This document shows, piece by piece, positions 55,190 through 64,000 of a DNA stretch of 64,000 nucleotides (within the stretch, counting starts at the first letter, position 1; each line of letters begins with the position of its first letter). A program made the translations under genes and the position numbers. The notes beneath the pieces were generated by a model that worked only from the letters and a program-made list of their open reading frames with translations, was not told the DNA's origin and ran no database searches. This DNA comes from Branchinecta lynchi (taxonomy: Eukaryota; Arthropoda; Branchiopoda; Anostraca; Branchinectidae): contig JAKZAP010000008.1 in NCBI GenBank assembly GCA_023053575.1, positions 3,001,001-3,065,000 on the forward strand. The letters run 5' to 3'.

Positions 55190-55375
55190 ACAAATTTGTC
55201 TCGAGCAAAATCACTGCTCCTGTAGCCCGTTCCTAGGCGACCGTGGCGGTTTGCGAATACAGTTCAGAAACCCCTCGATAGCTGATATGGTTAGCGCATC
55301 GACTCGGTAAGTCAGGGGAATGGGTTCAAATCCCGGTGGAGGTACACTTTTGTGGTCCAGTTCATTAAAAACATT
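55190..55375 (+). mobile_element. tRNA-derived SINE, copy 4 (divergent)
   Basis: CTGTTCCT..., GGTTTGCGAATACAGTTC and CCCCTCGATAGCTGATATGG align with the leader and box A of copies 1 and 2; box B is GGGTTCAAATCCCGG. Confidence 0.7.
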
Positions 55376-55379
55376 GGTG

Positions 55380-55875
55380 CCAAAATCCTAGCAGGAATTC
55401 CAGTTTGTGGGGATCGACCCTGATCTTCTAGTTGCAGCATTATAATGCAACGTTGTGAAGCAAGTTGGTTTCGTTGTGAAGTCAGTGGTTTCGCTGCCGT
55501 GTGCTATCTGGGATCTGGTCGCTACGCTAAGAGGGTATTTATAAGAATTAGAAGAAATGATTAAAAGATAAAATGTGGATTTGTAATTTGAAATTCATAA
55601 AATAGTTTGGTAATTGAAATAAAGATTATAGTTTTGAAGTATAAATTTGTAGTATATTTTTGTTATGGAAAGAGTAGGTGACGTTCGAGGTGACGTTAAC
55701 GAGTTTAAGAAATATTAACGTCACCGAGTGGAGGAGTCGTAGCCCAAAAATTCGAAACAGGATTATTTTATAGAAAAGATACTACGAGGGATTAAAAAAA
55801 AAAGAAAAAAATATGGTATTTAAGAGAACTACTTAAAAGTTATTCTTCATCAGTGCACTCCGACATCGACCCTCT
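55380..55875. other. Unassigned stretch
   Basis: GTGACGTTAACG-like words repeat near 55680-55720. Nothing else is recognised. Confidence 0.35.
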
Positions 55876-55879
55876 TAAC

Positions 55880-56470
55880 TTAAAAAAAAAAAATCCCGAA
55901 TTTCTGGGTTTAGCCGGATTCCAGGCGAATCTTCCTTTAAGAAAAGTAAGTTCAGATAGGGATTCAACGTATCTCCTTACCACTGAATCCAGTATCTAAT
56001 TAGCTTGAAACAATATTTTGTTCACTCCTTAACTTGAAACCCCTCCCACCCCTGAATATGAAGCTACGACGTCAATCTACGAACTTCACCTATACTCTGA
56101 CCCAAACAGTTCTCCAAGGATGCTCTATAAGACAAAGTTCGAAACACGCCAACGAACCACGGGAAGAACAAGAAACGCCACCGAAACGAGCCCTCTAAAT
56201 TGATTCAAATCTTATCCTGTGTAAACCAATCAACAACGTTTGTTATCGTGGCATTTCTGGCTCTTCGCTGCCCAGCACACGGCGATTCTTCATCAGCACA
56301 AACAGTTCGTAATCAAGAGTATTCTCATACCAAGTTTCAACAAAGTATCTCATCCCCTCGATAGTTATCGTGTTTAACTGACGGACGGACAAACAGACGG
56401 ACGGACTGACAACTTTTACGAAGTCAAAGGTATCCCGTAACTTAAGTTTTGAGATCCCAAACACCTAAGT
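55880..56470 (-). mobile_element. Family B repeat, minus copy 2
   Basis: CCGGATTCCAGGCGAATC at the start, CCAAGTTTCAACAAAGTATC and a GACGGACGGACAAACAGACGG box, then TTTTACGAAGTCAAAGGTAT and GAGATCCCAAACACC at the end. Layout as at 890-1480. Confidence 0.7.
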
Positions 56471-57990
56471 AAATAACAATGAATAACAATAACTTGCACA
56501 ACAAATAAGAAACCCAGCTTTGGCGAAGAGTTTCAGAGGTCAATTTGGGGTAGGGTTTCCAATCTTATTTAATCCGCTGGGAGCGCTCAACTGGAGATTC
56601 GTCAACTTCCAACATTCCCAAAGACTATTTAATTTTCGGCTACAGCTAGTGGCAGTTTTCTCCGTAAAATATCTCTACAGAAAATCTTCCTAGAGTATCC
56701 TTCCCCTCTTCAGCCCTCATTCACTCACTCTTCTAAAATTTGGACAGTAAGTGCTCTTGACTTCCCATTACTGCCTCATCGGTTGACTGTTTAAGCATGA
56801 GCATGGCAATGTATCATGATACATTGTCGCTATTTACCTTTTAAGGGGAGATAGAGCCAGGCCCAAAGGAACAGATTTCGAAGTAAGAAAGAACGTGCGA
56901 GTCGTTAAAAACAACGTTAAAGTGGTCCTTTAACGACAAAAGATAAACCTAAGTACATCGTTTCTGCCTTTTTTTCTCATTCGATCCCTACTAGAACTAT
57001 AAGTTTCACAAATCCCCGTCCCTGGCCCTTCTTTCGTTTCGCAACAACATTTTAGCAATTTTTCGACTGAGCCGAATTTCCAGTTAAAGGACATCTGAAC
57101 GAAGAGTACCAAGTATCATCCCTATCTGTATGACTTCCGTTACCATTGCCTGCAGAAAACCCAATCCAAATACGAAGTAGTGTTTCCTAGCTATGATGTT
57201 TGCTCCATTTTGCATCTGTCCTTATTTCAGTACCGAACAATTTTAGAAATAAACAAATGTCTCCAATCAACCCTTCTTCTGGAATATTGTTTAACCAATT
57301 AAGCCCAAACGTGTATCTAGGAGAAATTTCAATACCATCCGGCCAGCGCTGTACAAGATTTGAATGAATTGCGCTTTTTGTCTTGGAGTCTCCATGTGCA
57401 AACGTCCAGAAACGAACATCCCTATTTTGAAAACGTCACGCTCAGGAGAAGAATGCTCTCCGTGGCCATGTCTGTAAATGCATTCTCCATGGTGTGTTCA
57501 AGTATGGTTTCATTGTTCATGTGTCCTTTAAGCAGTGCAATCTCCGAGAGACAACTCTTTAAAAAATAAGGGCATGAAAAGCTTCAATTTTTTTTCATTT
57601 TGGAAGACTTCGTAAGACAACAGATATAATATCTTGTGTTTCGGGAGTCCTTTTATACTGCTTGAATATCACTTTTTAACCCACATATATTTCAAATATT
57701 TTGCGACGACCCGCCACCTCAGAAAGTGGCCAGTCTCGACAGAGTCGACAAGCGCCAACAAGAAGATCGCTAATTTCGTGGGGCAAGTATTAATGTCGGT
57801 AAAAGATATTTCTGAACTAATGTATTATTTCACCTAAAAGTTGTGCAAGTTTCAAGTAGCGTCACTCCCTATGGTCCCTAGCATTATTCTTCGTGCATCG
57901 CTACCATCGCTGACGAACATCGTAGCCGACTTTCCGTTTTATAGCCATAGTGTCAGATGTTAAAGCCAGGCTCCACCTTCCAGATTCTCA
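56471..57990. other. Unassigned stretch (intron)
   Basis: CAATGTATCATGATACATTG near 56810 is a short perfect palindrome. No exon recognised on the gene's strand. Confidence 0.35.
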
Positions 57991-58150
57991 GACGTCCGGG
58001 ACTTCCGCCAACCTTTCCAGATTTTCATTATAATTTCCTAGGTGTCCCCTTTACATTTCAAATATCTCTAGACGTCCGGGGCTTCCGCCAACCCTTCCAG
58101 ATTTCATTATAATTTCCTAGGTGTCCCCTTTACATTTCAAATATCTCTTG
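57991..58150 (+). repeat. 80-bp tandem duplication
   Basis: GACGTCCGGGACTTCCGCCA at 57991 and GACGTCCGGGGCTTCCGCCA at 58071; the following 60 bases match almost fully. Confidence 0.92.
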
Positions 58151-58330
58151 CTATATCTGTTTCTTTTGGGATGACTTCGAAAAGTGCAATTTCGGCAATA
58201 GTCGTTTTTGCAGAACATCGTGTATCAGATACCACGATAACTGCAAAAATGACTAATTGCAGATCCAGTTACCGTGGTAACAGATACCATGGTATCGGCA
58301 AAAACGCAACTCATGTCAGACCAAGAACAA
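58140..58330. mobile_element. Family D repeat, copy 3
   Basis: GATGACTTCGAAAAGTGCAA, TATCAGATACCACGATAACT and GGTAACAGATACCATGGTAT match copies 1 and 2. Confidence 0.75.
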
Positions 58331-60046
58331 ATAACGAGTAAGAACAATGGTCTCTCGTCCATACACCGACTAAAAATGTTCCGACAAAAATTAGCTGAGG
58401 TGGAGCCATTTCTTGGTCGCCCGTGTATACTCGTTGGTCTCCGCCGTTGCACACTTGAGTCATTTACGAAGAAAACAACGTAGCCACTAGCGACTCTGGC
58501 GCGGCGGATGTTCTGGCCTGTTCACACGGGAAGGAAACAGCGTTGATTTTGTTTGAGTAGACGCTGGCGTCTTAGTGATGCGTAAAATAAAAAGCGAACT
58601 TGACGATGGTAATTCATAATCGCTTTTGTTATACCATGACCATCAATATGAAGATTGAAATCCCTTGTGACATTCCTCTTTATGTCTCTGGGGAGAACCA
58701 TACAATGCAAACCGGTATTTGAAGGACACTCACTGAAGTCATGACCCATTGATTTTCAACATCTGTAGTATTAACTTTGTCAGACGAGTGTAAACTAAGA
58801 GTAACGTAATTAAGGCTTTCGAGGATTACTGAAATTACCGAAATGGTAGAATAGCATGGAATAGTCAAAATAATATCAGTAGGTGAGTGTATATTTTGTG
58901 TTTTTTCTTCTTTTTTTTTCGAAATGTATAATTGTATACATTTCGATTTAGTGAGTTAGATTTCGATTCAGTATAGTTAACCGAAAGACGAAATTTCACC
59001 TCAACCTGGCCTATATCGTTTGTCTTTTAGTTCACTACTTACAAGTAATTCGATGTCAACGGTGTATTTTCCCATCAAATAAAGTCTTTGGTTTTCGTAC
59101 TGAGGCCTTGCTACATGGGTTCTAGTTTGTCTAGGACCCAAATAGAAGTCCTAGTTTTTCTTTAAATTTAATTCAAAATTGTTTCTGATTAGTTTGTCAG
59201 AGTAGAAGCCTATTCCATCTGCGTAATTTTTGTTCATTTCCACTGAGCCTATTAAACCTGAAACACGGCTTTTTTTTTAAAGAATCTGCCTGTTTTCATC
59301 TGATATTCTCAGAAGACAGCAAATACCTGGAATGAAATTCATCTCTTCTTGTTCTGGATATTGACAGCACTTAACTGAATTGACCCCGAAAAGATAAAAT
59401 TTACGTTACTATATATCTTACGTTACCTGTATACGGCCTTTGGGTTTTTCAATACAGATTGTCGTACAAATTTGACGCATTTGTAAAATCTGCTTTGCAT
59501 CAAATGACAGTTTCTGTATATTTTGATATATCCTTAATTGCTTCCGAATTTTCTTGTCAACCCCCGATAGCTTGTCTGAATCAATGAGCCGGCAACTGCT
59601 GTTTCAGCGCCCGCCCAGCCCAGTGTGAACAGGCTTATCACTGCTGCCTCCATTCGATTTTTCTTCCTCAATGGTTTACTGCGTTACACCTTCTCTGTAG
59701 AGGTAACGACTTTTGATGTCCCGGGTAAGATCCACCTCCGCTCGTTTGCGTCGGGAGTCGACTCGACTCAGCTTGGTTGTGTGACAGAGATAGGGAGACA
59801 GCAGTTCTTGCTCTTGTTAGTTCTTGGTGAGACGCAGACTGTAGCACGGGTCAAGTTCACAGAAACCAGGAAACTAACCACAACTGAAAAGTGGGTTTCC
59901 TTTAATTTAAAACTTTCATTCAAAGTTCCCACTTCTAGCCAAAACTGACGGATATTAAAAGAGAAGTTCATGCCAGCGTGAGTAAAAGGGTTTGGATAGT
60001 AATAAGAGGAGAGGGGTAACTAATAAAGGAGTTATCATTCCCTTAC
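58331..60046. other. Unassigned intron sequence
   Basis: AGTTCACTACTTACAAG near 59030 is a SINE trailer without a visible tRNA part. A frame of about 107 codons at 59625-59948 is not recognised as any family. Confidence 0.4.
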
Positions 60047-60186
60047 TTTGCTGTGGCAGGTCTGAAGTTTTTCATGTGAAAATATGAATACTTGATACTG
60101 AAGAACCGTTCGACAGCCATCACAGAGACGATAAGAGGCGTGAAGAGACCGAAGCTGATCATTGAGAAAGCATGAAAATCACAAAG
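60047..60186 (-). CDS. Prostanoid receptor-like GPCR, TM3 exon
   Basis: The exon is 140 bases, acceptor TTCTTTTTCCAG (phase 0 in), donor GCAAA|GTAAGG (phase 2 out). It encodes LCDFHAFSMISFGLFTPLIV and SVMAVERFFSIKYSYFHM. The Cys at residue 2 is the TM3 cysteine expected to bond with the second extracellular loop. The end-of-TM3 motif is ERF instead of the usual DRY; prostanoid receptors carry ERY/ERC-type variants, so this fits the family. The following IKYSYFH resembles the second intracellular loop of EP receptors. Confidence 0.94.
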
Positions 60187-61333
60187 CTGGAAAAAGAACA
60201 AGGCATTAAGACATTGTACCAAGCAGTAATTTCAAGAACAAATCAGAATTTTGTGTTTCCCTCAGAACTGAGGAGTTCAAAATAATGAAGAAAACAGGAC
60301 TATGCCTAAACCATCTGGTCCATTCAATGACACATACATACTATAGAAAATACACAAGATTTATTACTATATTATTCACTTGTAAAAAAATGGGTATAGT
60401 TTATTGTGGGTTTCGAGGGCTAACTTTTTTTTTTTTTATAAAAGTTGTTGATATTTTTCTTCAAAATTAAAACTGGGTCTTTTACTTTAAAACTAGAAAC
60501 CAACTGCCAATTACTGAAAGAAATGTGGAACCTATGGTGAAATTTGGAAAATTTGAAACATGATATTTTAATAGCAGATATGTCGCAAATTCGAAAATTT
60601 CCTACGATTGTTGCAGCCGTTCTATGAGTTTCAAATAGCATTGGTATTCCATCAGCAGTCTGAGAGAGCAGCCTACAGAGAGAAAATAATTAACTAATGG
60701 ATCTAGTTATGGGGTTGCCGTGGGAATAACATGTTTACGGGAACTGTCAAAGACCGGAGGACGGCAAAACTTGATTTTCTGGAAGAAGAAGCGCAATATA
60801 AGTTCTCCTTAGAAACCCGCCGAAATCTTTCGACTTGTTGAGGAAAGATTGGTCGAATCCAGCCCGACTTTCGACTAGGAAAATAAAGCCTGAAGGGATG
60901 GCATCTACTCTTCATAAACAGCCTTTATAGCTTCTTCCAGGCAGTAAGTGACTTGATATTGTCTTTATTTTGAAGGCGGCCATCTCCTTTGGTGTTTGGG
61001 GGGAGGGGGTGCTAAGTATGAAGGGGACCGACAAAGGTTGTTGTGCTTCTCCCGTATTTCGTATCGTCGGGGTCTTTTTACACATCGAAAGCGACGAAAC
61101 AATGCAAGTGTGCAGATTTTCGAGCGGTCGTTAGGAGGGTCAGAATATTCCGCATGAAATTCGGGTCTCCGGTGAATGGATGGAGCGATTCCGGTAATTC
61201 TGGGTACGAGGGATCCTTTCAGATTTCCAGGAAATTCTGTTTATAAGCATGATGGGTGGTGGGAGGATGAGGTCATCAGTCGGCTACTGCTGTCGTTCCC
61301 AGAGATGTGAAATCTGGAAATCAAATTTCTTAC
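60187..61333. other. Intron between TM2 and TM3 exons
   Basis: GTTTCCCTCAGAACTGAGG near 60257 matches, inverted, a word near 45255. No element is recognised with confidence. Confidence 0.5.
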
Positions 61334-61506
61334 CTTTCTCTTACTCTGGAGTGGACCATTTGTGTAGGCGATCAGAACGGGGACTGTTGTGACGATAATT
61401 CCGATCAAGTCGACCCAGGCTAATGACGCAACCAGAACATAGAAAACTGATTTTCTGTGATGCTCCCTCTTCGAACGATAGAACAAAATGAGAGCTAAGG
61501 CGTTGC
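61334..61506 (-). CDS. Prostanoid receptor-like GPCR, TM1 (second half)-TM2 exon
   Basis: The exon is 173 bases with acceptor TTTACTTTCTTAG|GC (phase 1 in, preceded by a long pyrimidine tract) and donor GAAAG|GTAAGA (phase 0 out). It encodes (G)NALALILFYRSKREHHRK, where GN is the TM1 signature, then SVFYVLVASLAWVDLIGIIV and TTVPVLIAYTNG (TM2 with its Asp). FYxLVxxLAxxDLxG and the VPVxIAYxNG end are close to prostaglandin E receptors. Upstream of the acceptor an in-frame TAA closes the frame, so an earlier exon must supply the start and first half of TM1; none was seen up to 64000. Confidence 0.93.
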
Positions 61507-61589
61507 CTAAGAAAGTAAACGAATTGAGTAAGGAGAAGAAGAATAAGATTTTTGGGATCCGAAAGCGTTAGTGACGGGATCTCTGAGCG

Positions 61590-61885
61590 TCTTCCACCCT
61601 CGAGCCAATAGTAACTATTAGTTACTATTTCCGTTCCAACCTCACCAAAAGTTACTACGCCGACCGTTCCAGCCGTCTCGAAATAGTAACCAATAGTAAC
61701 TATTTGCTTACCACGCTCGGTAGCGTAGTAAGCGTAGTAACTATGGATCTCTCAATCGTGATTGGTCGGATTCGCCCGTGGCATGATATTCCGCGGGAAA
61801 ATAGAAAAATCGTTCCAGCCTTGACGGAAAAAGCCAGAATTCGTGACGTCATGCGTAGTAACTACGGTAAGTAGGATGGAACACG
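61590..61885. repeat. AGTAACT-rich irregular repeat
   Basis: TAGTAACTAT and its inverted form recur about eight times among otherwise unique sequence. Confidence 0.5.
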
Positions 61886-61889
61886 CTCT

Positions 61890-62530
61890 CTATGGCTTCG
61901 TAAATCTTGCCCGCCTGTCTGTTAGTATGATAACCCTAGAAGGGGTTGGGATATTTTGCTCAAACTTTGTGATATAATCCGTGAGATAATTTGTAAGATA
62001 AACTTTGTGAGAGTATACTCGTTGCGTTAAAGTAAAGATCAATTTCACGGATGGACCTATATTTAGGGGTGGAGTAGGTGGCTTCAAACGGAGCGAAAAG
62101 AAATTTTTTGGAAGCTATGAGAAAGTGGATTCAGGAGAAAGAAACATGCTGAATTCTCGCCGGACAAGTTGCCCAACTACCAGAAAATTTGTTGAAAGAA
62201 AAGTTTTATATGAAGTTGATTAGAGGTTCAATTCGATGTAGGTGGAAGGACACACGCTGAATCGTTTCTGAATTTTTATTTTTCTGTCGAACAAGTATTC
62301 CGATCGGAATCCGGCCACAACCTGAATTTTGGCATTTCTTATAACTACTTGATCTAATGGCTCATGGTATCCATAGTAGGGTTAGCTTACACTTTGAATC
62401 GATATATATATTTTTTTTTCCTGCTCGATTCATACTTCCAACGGAATCCGGTTAAAACTGGAAACTTGGTAGGCAACTTTAATTCCAAGCAATTCCTATG
62501 AAGAAACTCGCCAAAACCAGATATTTGTAG
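61890..62530 (+). mobile_element. Family B repeat, plus copy 3 (decayed)
   Basis: TGGCTTCGTAAATCTTGC and CCTGTCTGTTAGTATG at the start, then units with CATGCTGAATTCTCGCCGGA, AAGTTGATTAGAGGTTC and GGAATCCGGCCACAACC. Confidence 0.65.
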
Positions 62531-62565
62531 TTGCTAGAATTTTTGTTATCACGGGTTCACTTTTC

Positions 62566-62640
62566 TAGCTTTGAGCCTAGGATGGACCCTTGCAAGAAGG
62601 GTCAAAGTACCGCACGAAAAACCAGCTGACGTCAACAAAC
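62566..62640 (+). mobile_element. Family P fragment
   Basis: GATGGACCCTTGCAAGAAGG followed by GTCAAAGTACCGC and CCAGCTGACGTC. Confidence 0.45.
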
Positions 62641-62649
62641 TTTCTGCAT

Positions 62650-63420
62650 GCAACATAATTTCCGGAAAATCACCCATCAAGTTTCACTCGGATCTGAGAA
62701 CGTCCGGAAATTTCCCCGCCATTCATTTCCCCGAGATTTCCGCCCCTACGCTTATCACACAATTTCCGAGACCCCTGCCCACCCACCTCGACCCTCCATC
62801 GTGTCAGATGCGATTCGGACACACTAATGTCACATCTAAGGTTTCAGCTTTACGTTTGGTCCCTCCGCATGTTACACGATTTTTCGGTCCCCCCCTCCAA
62901 CCACCCCCAGCGTAGTCGGACGCGATTCATGATGGGTTTACACACTGCGTAAAATACGAGCGTATTTTACGCACGTTTTGAGCTTTAAACATTTCTAGCA
63001 ATACGGACGTATTTGAGAAATCGGTCCGTTTTGTATCCAAATACGTCCGTATTGCTAGAAATCTTTTCAAGCTCAAAATGTGCGTAAAATACGCTCGGAT
63101 TTCGAAATACGCTCGGATTTTACGCAGTGTGTAAATGGACCATGATGGTTAGGTTAGGTTCCATCTACAGCATTTGCTCTTTCCACCCACCAAGGATCCA
63201 GTCCAGACGACAAAATAACAAATCTAGACCCATGAGATCTGTACCGTCAAAGTTTCTTCCCAATACGTCCATCAGTTTTGTCCCAGCGCATGTTAGAAAT
63301 TTCCCGACACCACTCCAACTCCCCCCGCCGTGTTCGGATGCAGTTCGGACAAATAAATGACAGGTCTAGGGCATCTTCTCTTACTACCCATCAAGTGTCA
63401 GTCGTGGATCACCCGAAAGG
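62650..63420 (+). mobile_element. Family A repeat, copy A8 (plus), carrying a nested MITE
   Basis: CATCAAGTTTCACTCGGATC, TTTCCGAGACCCCTGCCC and CCCCCTCCAACCACCCCCAG before, and CACCACTCCAACTCCCCCC after, the palindromic MITE at 62929-63145. Confidence 0.68.
62929..63145. mobile_element. Palindromic MITE (ATACGGACGTATT family), copy 2
   Basis: ATGATGGGTTTACACACTGC at the left, GCAGTGTGTAAATGGACCAT at the right, with TAGCAATACGGACGTATTTG and its inverse inside. It is inserted in a family A copy, so it moved later than that copy. Confidence 0.85.
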
Positions 63421-64000
63421 GACCTCTTCGAGCTCAAGCCACTCAAGATGGAAAATAAACTTACAGAATCTAGATTCTAGCTTCATTATCCGATTTTGTG
63501 AGTTTCTTCGTGAAAGATGCTTAGAGTTAAAAGTATAAAAAGTTAGACTTTCGTGCTACCCTTGACAACCCCGGGGGATGTTCCTTTCTTTCCGGCCTCA
63601 CTGGCAAAATGTAAACAAGCTGGGTCTGCGTAAAATTGGTCCTGCGTAAAACAAAACAGGATCAAGATCTGTTGCTCTTTCTGCAGCATAAGTAGCACGA
63701 CCCGAGTACAAGTCAAAACTGCAGACTCACTGGAGGTTCACGTTGCTTGCTTCTATGCTTCATCCTAGTTTCTAAGACATTTTGTAAACTGAAATCTCAG
63801 AGCAGCCAAAGAAACAGCACTATTTGGTATGCCTCCATTACAACAATGCGAAATTTTGTTCTCTACTGCATCACACCCGTCTCCTAATGTTACCTATAAG
63901 TGAACCTCCAACTTTCATTTCACAATTCCCATTTCAAACTTTCCTTGTTTGACAATCTTTCCATCGCAAATAAAGATGAAAAATACAACAGATTCTGCAA
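63421..64000. other. Unassigned stretch at window end
   Basis: No TM1-encoding exon of the receptor could be found on the minus strand here, and no repeat was recognised. Confidence 0.4.

Larger units (their letters stand above)
27516..61506 (-). other. Span of the prostanoid receptor-like gene as seen here
   Basis: This marks the extent from the earliest recognised exon (61506) to the possible last exon (27516). The five secure exons together encode about 265 residues in receptor order, with phases 1, 0, 2, 1, 0 matching at every junction. The introns are about 1.1, 11.0, 6.1 and 5.0 kb, plus 9.6 kb to the candidate tail exon, and they hold LINEs, SINEs and MITEs. The 5' exon (N-terminus and first half of TM1) is absent up to 64000. 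Confidence 0.85.

Noticed and set aside
59625..59948. A 107-codon plus-strand frame
   Set aside because: No homology recognised, opposite strand to the host gene, inside an intron; likely chance.
61510..64000. The missing first exon of the prostanoid receptor
   Set aside because: Candidate donors on the minus strand were examined (for example near 61708, 63462 and 63726), but none follows a hydrophobic TM1-like segment.

Overview
The window is animal (metazoan) nuclear DNA. It has spliced rhodopsin-family receptor exons with consensus GT/AG borders, decayed LINE reverse transcriptases, tRNA-derived short repeats and dense MITE-like elements, and no long uninterrupted gene except one LINE ORF. 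The repeat content suggests a marine or other aquatic invertebrate, but nothing in the sequence identifies the species. Long G or C homopolymers (up to 30) are unusually common.

Two host genes are visible, both on the minus strand and both G-protein-coupled receptors. The larger is a prostanoid (prostaglandin E-type) receptor-like gene. Five exons can be chained in order with fully compatible phases: 61506-61334 (TM1 second half and TM2), 60186-60047 (TM3), 49083-48872 (TM4-TM5), 42758-42616 (loop 3 and TM6) and 37652-37524 (TM7). The exon with the N-terminus and start of TM1 is not seen and probably lies beyond 64000. A possible last exon (cytoplasmic tail) is at 27917-27516. The second gene is represented by one first exon, 7453-7205 (start codon, TM1, TM2), of a biogenic-amine-like receptor (alpha-1-adrenergic/octopamine type); its other exons were not found.

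The rest is repeats. Six LINE remnants carry CR1/L2/jockey-like reverse transcriptase pieces; the best is at 40314-41507. MITEs include four convincing or partly convincing hAT-type copies with 8-bp target-site duplications, three full copies of a family with AGGCGTATTCTCGCC termini, and several fold-back elements. A tRNA-derived SINE family has at least four copies. A scattered family with hammerhead-like cores (CTGANGA, stem, GAAA) looks Penelope-like. Several families (called A, B, G and H here) are built from degenerate tandem units of about 130-150 bp, some in a three-unit higher-order order.

Regional layout: 0-7 kb repeats; 7.2-7.5 kb amine receptor exon; 8-18 kb family A, K and G repeats with LINE pieces; 19-27 kb MITEs, an 881-bp tandem duplication and two tandem arrays; 27.5-61.5 kb the prostanoid receptor gene, whose introns hold most of the remaining elements; 61.9-64 kb more family A and B sequence.

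The most notable pattern is that three of the prostanoid receptor's splice borders (TM6 acceptor, TM7 acceptor, TM4/5 donor) have local duplicates in the adjoining intron, some with the splice dinucleotide destroyed, and that a LINE remnant begins a few bases after the TM6 donor.
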